This document shows, in pieces, positions 45,001 to 54,607 of a stretch of DNA of 64,000 nt. The notes beneath the pieces were generated by a model that was given only the letters and a program-made list of their open reading frames with translations, was not told the origin of the DNA and made no database searches. This stretch comes from Galerina marginata (taxonomy: Eukaryota > Basidiomycota > Agaricomycetes > Agaricales > Galerinaceae), in the NCBI GenBank assembly GCA_023014335.1, contig JAECYW010000034.1:310001-374000 (forward strand). Reading direction: 5' to 3'. Every line of letters starts with the position of its first letter. The first letter of the stretch is position 1. A program made the position numbers and the translations under genes.

Positions 45001-46791
45001 GTACGACATACCGTCGACTAATCCATGGCGGACCATGTCCATAAGCGCTTGGTAATTCGCGTGGCCAAGGCGGTTATGCCATGTTTGCAAAGTAGGCGCG
45101 CGTACAGCGGTTAGGACATGTTCGGCTTTTGGGCGAACGAGGTTGAGGGCGTATAGGTTGTTGGAGAGTCTGGTCCCCGTGGCGATGACTGCCCCGGTTT
45201 GACGGTTCTTGATGACACAATAATCGATGTCAAATTCACAGCGTGCATTCATTGAACGGTTTAGCGCGCTGACGGAAATGAGGCGGGCTGTTGCGTCGGG
45301 CATGTATAAAACATTGTCGAGCTTGAGGGATGGCGACCCTTTTGCGACTTTCAGGTGAATGTCACCTATTCCGTGGGCAGAGAGGGATGAACCACCGACA
45401 CCACTGACTGAGCGAGCTGCAATGGGTTGCAAGTCCCTGAAATCGGTCGGTTCAGGAGAGAGCGATGTGGATGCGCCAGTGTCAAGGAAGAATGGATATT
45501 TATCAAGGTTCTTGAGCTCGGTGCGTGCTGTTTGATTAAGTGGAATAGCAGCTACAGCCACGGTTTCGGTGGTGGCGCTTGAATATTCCTTGAAGTCGAT
45601 GCTGACTTTTGGCTCCTCCTCAAGCGCAAGCCACCCCGCATATTCGACCGCCTCAATCTCTGTAATTGAAGCTGAAGCAGGTGGTGCTTGTTCGGGGAAT
45701 TTATCTAAGTCAATAGACGCTAAGTTCGCGAATTCGGGCCGTGAAGCACGGGAAGCCTCTAGCGCGGGGACGGCAGACGGGTCAACCTCGATGGTGCATA
45801 GAACCTTGCCGGTGCCGTCCTTGATGGAATATGGAACTTTCTTCGCATTGGGAGCGTCGGACTTGACTTTAGGTGTGGTTGCCTTTTCCCTCGCAGCTCT
45901 TTTCGCAGCGGTAGCCTCGTCAAGTGATTTGCCTGCCATGCCGCCGCCGGGTAAGATACAGAAAGGCGTGGTATGTCCTGTTTTTCCGCAAGCTGGGTTT
46001 CCACAAATCTCGCGGGGTCTACGGGCAGATTGCTGGCTGGAGTTCTTGTGCGACGCGTAGAGGGCAATCGATTGATCCGTAGTGGACCGCTGCTTGTCAC
46101 CGAGGACCATCTGCAAGTCGTGCTCGAGGAGCTGGATGAGTTGATCGGAAGTGTAGGGTGATTCCTTCGTCGCACTTTGCATATCGCGCTGGATTATTGC
46201 GCGGGCGTGATCGTGAGGACCGGATGCTAGGCCATTGAGAATGGCAATCGAAATGAAGGTGTCCTCCGTGACGCCGCCAGGCATACGAAAAGCACGTCGT
46301 ATATCTTCGCGAATTTCCCTTGCTTTGACCACCATAGTTTCGTCGCGTGGAATGCGCACAGAGAGGGCTTTCTGAATAAGATTCACCTGTTTAATTGGAC
46401 CCTCGTCGAGATGAAATTTGCTAAGAGCGTCCCAGCACTCCTTAGCGGTCGAAAGGTTTTCGATAAGCTCGACTTCGGCATTCGCAACGTTTCGGGTGAT
46501 GTACGAGAGGGCGGCCATGTCATTATTGTCCCAGTTTCGACGAGCCAAAGGGTTTGTATCGGAAGAGGGAGGACTGCGACGTTTTGGATCGTCGGATATG
46601 TACGCGCCGAGTCCGCACATGTTAAGATCGGCTTTGATATTGGTGCTCCACGTCTTCCAGTTCCCTTGCGCTTTGTCCAATTTATCCCCTTTGTACGTGA
46701 AGTTGATGGTCTTCTCAGTAATAATCGGGCGAATAGCATCATTGGGGTCGATTTTGAGGTCGGTTTCAGTAGTGGGATCAGAGCCAGGCAT
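42085..46791 (-). CDS. Copia Gag-Pol polyprotein
   Basis: One 1,568-residue frame in the Ty1/copia order. Gag (1-260) carries the Ty1-type capsid pattern. A CCHC zinc knuckle with unusual CX4CX4HX4C spacing (CGNPACGKTGHTTPFC) lies at 263-278. Then come an aspartic protease (FLDTGAST, about 436), integrase with HHCC (RLGHANY ... CDSCLLGKQ, about 570-605) and catalytic Asp-Asp-Glu (VWVDLSGP about 637, ITDNGE about 700, RVERMHRTL about 737). A long acidic/basic linker precedes reverse transcriptase (VHVDDF, about 1,247) and RNase H (TDSDWAN, SCEAEY, CDNNGA, about 1,424-1,500). All catalytic motifs look intact and there are no stops. Gag and Pol share one frame with no frameshift, so their ratio must be set in another way. 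Confidence 0.97.
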   Translation of the reverse strand: MPGSDPTTETDLKIDPNDAIRPIITEKTINFTYKGDKLDKAQGNWKTWSTNIKADLNMCGLGAYISDDPKRRSPPSSDTNPLARRNWDNNDMAALSYITRNVANAEVELIENLSTAKECWDALSKFHLDEGPIKQVNLIQKALSVRIPRDETMVVKAREIREDIRRAFRMPGGVTEDTFISIAILNGLASGPHDHARAIIQRDMQSATKESPYTSDQLIQLLEHDLQMVLGDKQRSTTDQSIALYASHKNSSQQSARRPREICGNPACGKTGHTTPFCILPGGGMAGKSLDEATAAKRAAREKATTPKVKSDAPNAKKVPYSIKDGTGKVLCTIEVDPSAVPALEASRASRPEFANLASIDLDKFPEQAPPASASITEIEAVEYAGWLALEEEPKVSIDFKEYSSATTETVAVAAIPLNQTARTELKNLDKYPFFLDTGASTSLSPEPTDFRDLQPIAARSVSGVGGSSLSAHGIGDIHLKVAKGSPSLKLDNVLYMPDATARLISVSALNRSMNARCEFDIDYCVIKNRQTGAVIATGTRLSNNLYALNLVRPKAEHVLTAVRAPTLQTWHNRLGHANYQALMDMVRHGLVDGMSYDPKSPPPKCDSCLLGKQTKTPVPKKREEGKGHKATRKLEKVWVDLSGPHVQSRTGNLYVMDIVDDCTHMAWTIPLKAKDDSFPELKAWELARECETGLKIGTYITDNGELKSDEMETWLKSRGTAQRFTAPYTSAHIGRVERMHRTLMTKARTMRIYAGCPPNLWDEFYLTAAHLHVKTTTRSLPGTTPWENWHGRRPDYSYMREIGCRAFVLIQSKHNPKVYERSIECTLIGYDANSKTYRCYNKTTKKVYSSYHVRFLESHDGHPREVQQPQTSSNLTLNEVITSATSTPLAHDTEDDEDHLPAPDFNDVIPLPDPAPNPEDVDHVQPAPDPGSRRSTRIAKGKDDGAPKLSPVERAVQESKEAGERVKARREEEKRKRLEDIREEERRNDPKVVESEAVEELRKVFEKINLEEGKIGDTANLVERVLSAISDTSPIDPRTFVDNTPKSYQEALTSPDADKWIAGYKDEVKSLKEMEVFRLIPRSEVPKGCKIRQGRPIFHLKRNEKGEPVRWKVRIVFRGFEQIYGKDFTRTTSPTARMESWRILLHIAACLGWDAQQIDIKTAFLYGLLPDDEIQYMEQPEGCVEPGFEDYVWLIQRGLYGMRQAGRIWNKTMDEGMRSFDFKRLTSESCIYYRVKNGDTVIAAVHVDDFLSIANTEGANHNFKTDMRKLWTISDLGEPKFCIGIAIQRDREARTISLSQTALIDKIIHQFGQADSHPLSIPFDPGLKLRRPKPNSTTPEEQREIAKLPYRSLVGCLLYLAIGTRPDISYAVQQLSQYLDSFTFSHWNAAVRVIRYLKGTRELKLVVGGASPVKLVGFTDSDWANCLDTRRSVGGFGFTLGSGLISWSAKKQKTVATSSCEAEYTAAFEASKEAIWLRTLLTEIGLHPTGPTTILCDNNGAICLSEDPVLHSKAKHIDIHYHYLRERVNDGNITLSYINTHDNLADIFTKGLDRTKFTRFRNLLGLR

Positions 46792-46971
46792 GATGTAGAG
46801 GATGACTCGATGTTGGTGTTATAGGAAAGAGGGAAGGGATGGATGATACTTCGAGGTGCGCGTAAGCTTCCAAGCCTCGAGGATAGGACAAAGGAATTGG
46901 CGTCGCGTGCCGCGGCGCGCTGATAAGATAAGATAGGTTCGATTTCTACGCCACTGACTCGTGACGAAATA

Positions 46972-46982
46972 GGCCCATAACC
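46972..46982 (-). promoter_or_regulatory. Primer-binding site of the copia element (half-tRNA type)
   Basis: Directly inside the 5' LTR the minus strand reads GGTTATGGGCC. This matches, with one difference, the complement of the initiator-tRNA-Met anticodon loop (GGTTATGAGCC) rather than a tRNA 3' end. Drosophila copia and yeast Ty5 prime from such a cleaved tRNA half. Confidence 0.6.
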
Positions 46983-47295
46983 TGTAGAAAATAGAACCCT
47001 AGATAAGATAAAACACGACTCAGTCTCTAGATAGATCGACTGATATATTAGTGAATGTACCTAGATAAGATAAAACACGACTATCTAAGAGTCAGTGACG
47101 GATATCTAGGTATACGGAAAGTGGCTCACCTCAGTCTCTAGATAGATCGACTGAGGTGTCCTCTACAATACTCTAGGGTATATATAAGAGTCCATAATAA
47201 AGGGACTTAAGGTCCCAGCGAGATAAAGAGAAATATGAAAGAAATGAGAGTCGTGGCTGACTCGTGTTCATCACGGTGCACAAACACTCTCAACA
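46983..47295 (-). repeat. 5' LTR of the copia element
   Basis: 313 bp. In element orientation the LTR starts at 47,295. The TATA box (TATATATA) lies about 115 nt in, leaving the repeated GATAAGATAAAACACGA and TAGATAGATCGACTGA units downstream of the likely transcription start. Confidence 0.95.
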
Positions 47296-48112
47296 TTAAA
47301 TAGTCTTTCTGTACCATGCTATCAACTTCTACCAATGAACTGTGTTTTATTTCTACGGCATTGAGACCACAAGCTGGGTGGGTAACCCTAAATAACCCTA
47401 AACTCAACCTAAACTGGGTCTCTGTCTATCCAGTGGCATCCACCCAACATTTGACCATTCTGGGGCTGCATAAATGCTAGATGGACTTCCATTTGCTATA
47501 CTGATGCTTTTTCAGGACCATATCTCCTCAAAAAATAATTTTTTGTGCACTCATAGAGGCAGAAACCACGATTTAGGCCTAAGTGCTAATCTAGGGTTTA
47601 GCTTGTTCTCTTCTCTTTCCCGGGCCGTTACTGTCAAGCTTTTTGAAAAGCGCTGTAAGGCTTGCGATTTCTCGCATGTACATATGCGTCACGCACTACT
47701 GCCCGCGGAAATTAACGGTTTGAATGCTTGTCAAACGACTCCATATACGGAGACATATCGGTGTTCTCCATAAATCCCACTCACCTACTCCCTCTATTAC
47801 GAAGACCTACTTGTCCCTGCTCGCCATTATCAATCATCCGATGACCCACTGCATGCATTGTATAAGACTTGGTAACGCTTTACAGTGCCTTCCTGGCCTA
47901 TGGACCAATCAAACCTGTCATCCCGTCGCCAAATGCTGACGAGGACGGGGTTTACGACACCCACGGGTCTCATATAAGGCGTTACTGACATCTCCACATT
48001 CTAGTGATATCTGACGTGGCACTACTACGAAGCGATACCTTGTCTCTGACCACGTTCATCTCATTCATACCCTTTTCAAAAAAATTAGCCGTAGAGGGCT
48101 TTCTGTAACAAC
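47296..48112. other. Intergenic with the right arm of the older inverted repeat
   Basis: It starts with the TTAAA target copy. Two ACCCTAAA units occur near 47,386. The 47,613-47,658 arm pairs with 41,581-41,626. From about 47,960 it is presumably the promoter of the next gene. Confidence 0.45.
47613..47658. repeat. Right arm of the older inverted repeat around copia
   Basis: The sequence TACTGTCAAGCTTTTTG is shared in inverted orientation with the left arm, along with the flanking CTTTCCC.GG and GCTGTAA. A weaker copy of the CTTTTCCCGGGCC part lies near 39,868. Confidence 0.6.
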
Positions 48113-49378
48113 ATGCTGTAAATATCCATTCTCACCTTGCTGACTGCATCGAACAGACCTCTGACGACCGATGATTTCCTGTTTGATGCCCTCTCTGCAG
48201 GCGACCTATACAGATACTCCAGGACATGCAAAGATGCCCGCTACACAGTATCTTCTTACTTTCGGCGTAAAAGGAATTTCGATCTTCACAAAGTTCTGTC
48301 ACGCTACTTCCCGCCAGAAGAAGTTTTCAAGTTTCGCAAATTGCAGGCAGCAACGGGGATGATTATATCGGGGTCGACGGCTCTACAGTTCTTAGATCGT
48401 ACGGAGTACCCAGAGTCTGACCTCGATCTATATGTCGACCATCGCTATCGTAGGCCAGTTGCTTGGTGGCTGAAGGACGTCGGGTATAATCTACTTTTAC
48501 CTCCAAATCACCCTAACCCGCGACTGAGATTCCAGCAAATCGTCGATTTGGTTCCCGACTATCGAACCATCGATTTTTCGGATCGCGATATACAGACTCC
48601 TCCTCGAAAAGGTTACTTCAGTGCCGCGAGCGTCCCTACTTTCGAAAAGGATTACCCATATCGTAAGGTCCAGCTGATTACGTGCTATGGCTCACCACTC
48701 GAGATGATCTTAAACTTCCATTCAAGTAAGATTTGGTTTCATTCTCTAGGTCTATTTTCTGATCTTGCTACCGTAGCATGTGTAATGAATGTCATAACTC
48801 ATGAAAAAGCCTACTCGCTCTATCCTCGGGCTACCTTCGATCAACGCCGCGCACTGAGCTATATACCCCCCGCGACAGAAGAAAATGACGCTGCAGTCCG
48901 TAAAGTCGTTCAGTTGAAGTACGTGTCCAGGGGCTGGAAAATTGTCGACGAAATCACTGAGGAGGAGTTCCGCGACCCGGCATCTGTGTTCGCGCCTGGA
49001 GAACGCCATCTAGGAGACTCGAAATGTTGGACGCTTCCTATATTGCCAATGATGGATCTCCCCAAGAGTACTATCGAGGCTAATTCATGGGTATTGCTGT
49101 ACAAGAGGGACTTGGAGCCGTTGATAACCTTCACGGTTTTCCGCTCTTGGAACCTTAGCTTCACCTACCTCATTGCAGACGAGCGCCTAGAAAAATATGT
49201 ATTTCGAATGAAGCTACAGGTCCAAGATGCGAGCGAAAGGTTTCTATTTATTTCTTCCGATTGACCTGTAAATTGACTACTTTTGTTTTGAAGGGATAAA
49301 GATACCTACTTCAAACTCATGATCGAAGAATATAGGAAGGAGAACCAATCGCGCGCGCTTCCTATACCACCTAAATAA
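48113..49378 (+). CDS. Nucleotidyltransferase-fold-like protein with F-box-like N-terminus
   Basis: A 39-nt intron (48,118-48,156) places the start at the ATG at 48,113 (MLPLTTDDFLFDALSAGDLYRYSRTCKDAR). This short segment resembles an F-box. If that intron is not used, no nearby ATG fits. The main exon runs 48,157-49,239. A last exon (49,294-49,378) follows a 54-nt intron and ends KENQSRALPIPPK. The product is about 394 residues. SGSTALQFLDRT followed by ESDLDLYV has the GS...DxD arrangement of the nucleotidyltransferase superfamily (DNA polymerase beta-like). Similar proteins are common and uncharacterised in mushroom-forming fungi. Whether the active site works is unknown: the third acidic residue is not evident. 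Confidence 0.75.
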
Positions 49379-50966
49379 TGGTATAATTTATTCAGATAAC
49401 GTATAATCCTCACAAATCTTTCCTTTAAGAACCTCGTCGTCGTCGATGTTTGTGTTAACAAAGGCCTATTGCAACATTAGGAACAGAAAACTTTCTCTGA
49501 GCCTCTATGCCAATGACTTGGAGAGACATACCTTTTCGCCCACGCCCAGTAACGTGTAGAATACCGGAAGCTGGAACTCGGCGAGAGGAAGTGTAAATTG
49601 GAATGATCCCCGGGCACAACTTATACACTATCTGAGTTATTAATAAATATTCTGGCTCCAACGGGGCGGGGTGGCTTTCGAGCGCCACTGTGAGCAACCT
49701 ATTAATAGTTTGCATCTTGAGAGGTCAAAGGGTCTCGACCTTTTCGAATCTTCGACGGCAAATGAGAAATAGATGAGGTCATGTAGGTTTCCCAACTCTC
49801 AAGTCACGACAACGCTTGTGAGAGCAACTTGGATATTCTTATTATCACGTAGCTCTATGTTTGTCTGGAGATAAATACAATATACAAGGAACGAAGCGTT
49901 CTAGCGACAAATGACGGTCTTTAACACCGATACTCTGGGATCGAATACAATGTTAAGTTCATCTCTCTTTAAAAAGGGGAGGGCAGGGATTTACAGCCTT
50001 GGTTAATTTGGCTCTAATTGCTTATGTAGGTTTGAGTGTTCCGTAATTTGTGGCTAATTCTCTGCCTACCTTCTCCGACGAGCGCCTATTTGGCGTCCCT
50101 TCGCAGACGGTATCGAAATCAAAAATTTTCCAGTGGTGATAAACTTGAAAAGGTTGTTATCTGTCCAGTCAAAAACTAAATTAGTTGTAAGTAGATAGAC
50201 GAGGTTCGGTACAATGCCAACGGCATACATTTTAAACACGCTATTGACTGCACCTAACGCAAAAGACATTCAGTTCACGATTCCGTCGGAGGCGTTCTCC
50301 TATGTCCTGCGGGCTGATTCCCATTTTGTAACAGAAATTTCGTTAAGAAGACATTACCGCTTATGACTTGTTTCAGTACCTCGCGGGCTACGGGCGAGGC
50401 GGTGCTTCATTTCACGCCGCCAGACGTCCACGATGAGCACTTCCATCCCAGTGGTACGGTTATAACTGACCACGCAATGATGTGTACAGGGTAGCGATGA
50501 ACATACCAGTGACTAACCCTGTCATCCACATCGAAATCAGTGCCCCTTGACCTTCCGATTTATGTTTCTAGATAATACAAAACAAAAGGAGGACGATCTA
50601 AGGGGATGTTCCGCGTACCATACGTAATAAGGAGCACAATTTGATAGGATATCATATTATTGCTGCCGAAAATAACATAACTCGCTCATCCAACACCCTT
50701 AAGCCTTGCGCTCGATTGTGGTTTTGACGTTGGAAACCTAGTTTAATTTAAGTCTGCATTCTCCATCCCGTTGAACACGGAGGGACCGCAGTTATTCTCC
50801 GACCGCCGTGGCGGTCGCACTTGTCTATTTTTCCCCTTCCCCATATTAGGACTAGGGGTACGGCTTAAAATGCTCCATTTCATACAAGAACATCAATACG
50901 GTGCCCTTTCTTGTGCCTCGCTCTCGTTCTTTTCTTTGCTTCCCCCACAACATATACACATTCATC
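49379..50966. other. Intergenic, with one dispersed repeat
   Basis: 49,548-49,640 is the second copy of the repeat at 39,417. Otherwise only short frames occur. The last 150 nt are pyrimidine-rich and serve as promoter and leader for the FAD oxidase. Confidence 0.45.
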
Positions 50967-52535
50967 ATGGCTATCATCCAAGACGTTATTTCGCTCGAGT
51001 TACTAGCTGCCGGTATCCAGGGCAGAATCGTACGCCGTGTCGATGAACTCTACCAAGATAGTGTCTACCAGTACGCTTGGAGCTCGTACAAGGAACTTAT
51101 CGTCCATCCCAACGCCATAATCTACCCCGCAGGCGATGAAGACGTCATCAAGGTCATCAATTTCGCGAAGAGCCATAACATTGGTGTCGCGATACGCACC
51201 GGAGGCCATCACTACACCGGCGCTTCCTCTGCCACTGGCGCGAACCTCCAGCTCGACCTAAACGATACCTACACGGATTTTTCCATTAACCCCAATGATA
51301 ACACCATTGTCACTGTCGGCATCAGCACCACGCTCATCAAATTCATGGACAAGCTCAAGGCAGCTGGGCTCTTTGTGCCTGCAGGTCAATGCAGCTATGT
51401 CAACTTGGGGGGGCATGTACAGACGGGCGGGTACGGTCACCTTATCCGTAGCTTTGGGATTTTCTCCGATCACGTCCAGGCTGTCCGCATCATCACCGCA
51501 GACGGCCAGGTGCAGTGGCTCGAACGCGGCGTTGCCAAAGATAAGGAACTCTTTTACGCCATTTTGGGTGGTAGCCCCGGAAACTTCGGAGTGATCACCG
51601 ACCTTCGGTTGAAGGTCCACAGGGACGTAGACCATCCCAAGTCGCGCGGTATGTTCGGCAACGTTCTCTACACGCCCGAACGTTTCAAGGCGCTCGCAGA
51701 TATCATGGTCGCGGAGGATAAAACTGATGATTCGCCGGCTGATTTCGACTATAGTCTCGCCGTAATTAGCGCGCGCCTGGTGGAAGGCAAATTACTGCCC
51801 ATAATCGTGGTATTTGTCCAGTGGGCCAATTTAGAGGGCGCGGGACAGCAGTACGACCCCACGTTCTTCAAGAAAATTCAAGACGTTATCGGCGGTCCCC
51901 TGGAACCCCACGGAGGTCTTGGACTTAACGACGAGGAGGCCCCCATGTCCACGCTCTGCTCATTTTGGGTATTCCCGATCACTCGAGAGTTCCAGCTTCC
52001 GTACTTCAAGCGCACGTACATTACGGAATCGAAGACACTGGAGAAGGATGGTTGGTCGAAATGGGTTACGGGCCGTCTAGACAAACTCATCTTGCACCCA
52101 CTTGAACACCACTTCGTTTCAGCGCAGTTTTCGTACCTCGGCGGCAAAAATTCACGGTTCCGAATCCAGGATCCGGACAACGACATGTCGTTCAGCTGGC
52201 GGCGTGACTCGACGTTCGTGTGTACGATGGATGTCTTCTACGACGAAACAAAGGGTGCAAAAGTGAAGGCCGAGGCGCAGGAGTGGGCAGAGACGAACGA
52301 TAAGGAAGCTGTGGGCAAGAACGGGAAGTACTCGAAACAAGAACGGCGCCTGCTGTGGGGTTCTTTTGATACTGACCTCCCAGCCGCACGCGCGCATTAC
52401 TACGACTCCGAGGAGAAGTATCAGACGCTGGTCAAGACCAAGAAGAAAGTCGACCCGGATCTTGTTTTCACGGCAAACAAGTTCGCTGTCGGCGACTATC
52501 GTTCGATCTTGCAAAACATAGGCAATCCTCTCTGA
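50967..52535 (+). CDS. FAD-linked oxidoreductase (BBE-like, PCMH-type FAD domain)
   Basis: A single exon of 522 residues. I start at the ATG at 50,967 because a TCATC leader and pyrimidine-rich tract precede it; the longer upstream frame lacks an ATG. The PCMH-type FAD-binding domain fills the first half. RTGGHHYTGASS (residues 77-88) holds the histidine that usually forms the 8-alpha flavin bond, and GQCSYVNLGGH (about 140) holds the cysteine that forms the second bond in bicovalent members. The C-terminal YYDSEEKYQTL...KKKVDPDLVF matches the BBE-like C-terminus. Such enzymes oxidise alcohols, sugars or secondary metabolites with oxygen. No signal peptide is seen, unusual for oligosaccharide oxidases, so an intracellular metabolite is likelier. 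No biosynthetic neighbours are present. Confidence 0.88.
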   Translation: MAIIQDVISLELLAAGIQGRIVRRVDELYQDSVYQYAWSSYKELIVHPNAIIYPAGDEDVIKVINFAKSHNIGVAIRTGGHHYTGASSATGANLQLDLNDTYTDFSINPNDNTIVTVGISTTLIKFMDKLKAAGLFVPAGQCSYVNLGGHVQTGGYGHLIRSFGIFSDHVQAVRIITADGQVQWLERGVAKDKELFYAILGGSPGNFGVITDLRLKVHRDVDHPKSRGMFGNVLYTPERFKALADIMVAEDKTDDSPADFDYSLAVISARLVEGKLLPIIVVFVQWANLEGAGQQYDPTFFKKIQDVIGGPLEPHGGLGLNDEEAPMSTLCSFWVFPITREFQLPYFKRTYITESKTLEKDGWSKWVTGRLDKLILHPLEHHFVSAQFSYLGGKNSRFRIQDPDNDMSFSWRRDSTFVCTMDVFYDETKGAKVKAEAQEWAETNDKEAVGKNGKYSKQERRLLWGSFDTDLPAARAHYYDSEEKYQTLVKTKKKVDPDLVFTANKFAVGDYRSILQNIGNPL

Positions 52536-53383
52536 GTGGTTGAAATAGCGAGCAAAGCGGGCCTCCTACGATCACAATCTCCATTCCATTTATTAGTTCA
52601 TGATCCAACGCGTGCCTTCTCTTATACGATCGTCTACATTTTCTACGCACCACAAAACATTTCATACGTCCTTTTGTATATGTAACTTGTACAACACAGA
52701 GTTTTATCATTTACACCAATCTACCCGGGATTACCGTCGTTGACATCTATTCCCAATATATAATGATCGCTTTTTACAAGTACAGAAAATCTGAATTGAA
52801 TCAGTTAGGTCCTAAGCAGAGCGGTGGAGCTGGAGTCCTCGGATTGGCCTTAAGTCGCGGCTTTCTAGTCTGAATCAAGTCACCCCAAAAAATCTCGTCG
52901 TTGCCCATTTTAACTCGCAAGTACCGGTCGGATAGCGATAGTCAAAGAAAAGTTTTCTCAGTGATTTAGGATTATAGCTTCACTTGACCAGCCGCCGGAA
53001 GGCGCGCTAACGGATGTTAGACGCGAACTTTTAAGTAAAGTGGAAGAACCAATACCAGGTGTTTAGTGAGCACCGTTGAACGTTGAGTGTTCATTAACGT
53101 TCATTGATTAAGACGTCAAAGCGGCTGACTAGCACAAAATGGTGCACAAAAATGGTTTAAACGGGTACATACATAGAACAAGGCTATAATTGATGATCTT
53201 GTATGTAGCACGAATTCGATTAAGGTACGTTAGAAAATGTCCATAGTTCCTAAAAAATCCCAGGGTATCAACCACTGCACGAAAGTTCAGGTTAAGAAGG
53301 TCGTAAAAGTCCATGATAGTGTTCCATGTCCGTCGAGTTCCAGAGTAAGTACGATTATCCGGCGATGGAAGCAGAGATTAAAC
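52536..53383. other. Intergenic between convergent genes
   Basis: It holds the 3' flanks of the FAD oxidase and of the minus-strand GPI protein. No further gene was recognised. Confidence 0.4.
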
Positions 53384-54607
53384 TTAAAGAGCGAGTAGGG
53401 CAGAACATAAAAGCAAAACTAAAGAGCCGAAACCCGATGAAACGCGCAGGGTTCCTGCGTTACTGGTTTTAGTCGCCCCAGCAGCACCCGTTTTGGATGA
53501 AGAAGCAGCGCCAGTTGTAGGAGCACTGGGCGTGGAGGATGTTCGCGTGTTGACCGCTGGTGGCGTCGAGCTAAACGAGATGGTCGAAGCGCCGGGGATG
53601 GGTACCTGAGTACCTCCACCATAGATGTCGGTGCTCTGGAATTGACTGCAGGACCTACTTGCTGGGACAACGGGAGCGCCTTGACCAGGAGGGTTCTGGG
53701 AATCGCCAGCGCAAGATTCGAAGACGCCGTCGCGAGCATTCGAAGGCGCGTTGAATCCACAGCCTTGGGTGTCGTAGATGTGCTGGCATAATGCGGGCCC
53801 GTTTGGCTTGCTGGGGTCGCAGGCTTTGAAACAGAAGTAATTCCCACCGTTAAAGCTAGGGAAGACAGGTTGAGACATAAGTGGCGAGAGAAGAATAAGG
53901 GCGAAAGCTACTTACTTATGCCATTCAGAGGATTGGGTGTAAGTTCCTGTCCACGCGTTGGTAAAGACCAAACCACCCATTGGATTTCCACGCTGGTAAC
54001 GAGCATAAACAGGAAAGAAAAAGTAGGATTAGTGAAGTGTACGCACGAGGTCAGCTCCGTGCGGGTCCATCTCGCCACCCTCATCATCAGCAACCATGTT
54101 AACGAGCGTCTGGTTCATGAAGCCAACGACTTGGATGTAGTCAGGCGTCAGGGTGAGTTGCACCCCAGTGAGCGTTCCAGGAGGCATCACGCGTGTCCCA
54201 TGACCGCCTCTGGAACACCAGGCGATCATCTCTCCTTCGATCTGGCCAACGGTCTGACCAGGCTGCGGTGGCGCCCAGATACAGAAGTCTGATTACGAAC
54301 TGTTAGAAATGTAAAATCACCAAGGAAGTAGACTTACCGTCAAGCGAATTGATGTAAGCCGTTTGACACATCGATGTCGGACCTTCCGTCGTTGAGTTGC
54401 AGATATTGTATCCCACCTGTTCGCCTCGTGCAAGGCCAACATCGGTGTCGACTTTATATGGCTATATAATTTCATGAGTGAGAGTTTGACGTTAGAGAAA
54501 AAAACACAACATACGATGTTATTCCAGGTGAAATGCTTGTCGACCAGGGGCGTAAATGCTCGGACCAAAGGCAGCGAAAGGGTTAACAGTAGACCTCGTG
54601 AATACAT
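53384..54607 (-). CDS. GPI-anchored, macrophage-activating-glycoprotein-like secreted protein
   Basis: Five exons (54,607-54,515, 54,461-54,338, 54,288-54,047, 53,992-53,916, 53,855-53,384) join in frame to 335 residues. After a signal peptide (MYSRGLLLTLSLPLVRA), the conserved core reads FCIWAPPQPGQTVGQIEGE, EMIAWCSRGGHGTRVMPPG, DDEGGEMDPHGADLRGNPM and FCFKACDPSKPNGPALCQHI. These blocks are shared with agaricomycete macrophage-activating glycoproteins, whose cellular role is unknown. A Ser/Thr-rich, probably O-glycosylated stretch follows. The protein ends with a hydrophobic tail (SSGFGSLVLLLCSALLAL), the mark of a GPI-anchor signal. It would sit on the cell wall or plasma membrane. Paired cysteines suggest disulfides. 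Confidence 0.88.

Larger units (their letters stand above)
41719..47295 (-). mobile_element. Complete Ty1/copia LTR retrotransposon
   Basis: Two 313-bp LTRs (41,719-42,031 and 46,983-47,295) bound a 4.95-kb interior. They look identical base for base and begin and end TGT...ACA. The 5-bp host sequence TTAAA flanks both sides (41,714-41,718 and 47,296-47,300). One continuous Gag-Pol frame fills the interior. A primer-binding site and a purine tract sit in the right places for minus-strand orientation. Identical LTRs and an open frame indicate very recent, probably still competent, insertion. Confidence 0.97.

Noticed and set aside
46983..47295. Treating the LTR copies as solo LTRs
   Set aside because: They flank one element with a shared TTAAA duplication, a primer site and a purine tract.
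47386..47412. ACCCTAAATAACCCTAAAC as interstitial telomere repeat
   Set aside because: Only two irregular units; too short to support a telomeric origin.
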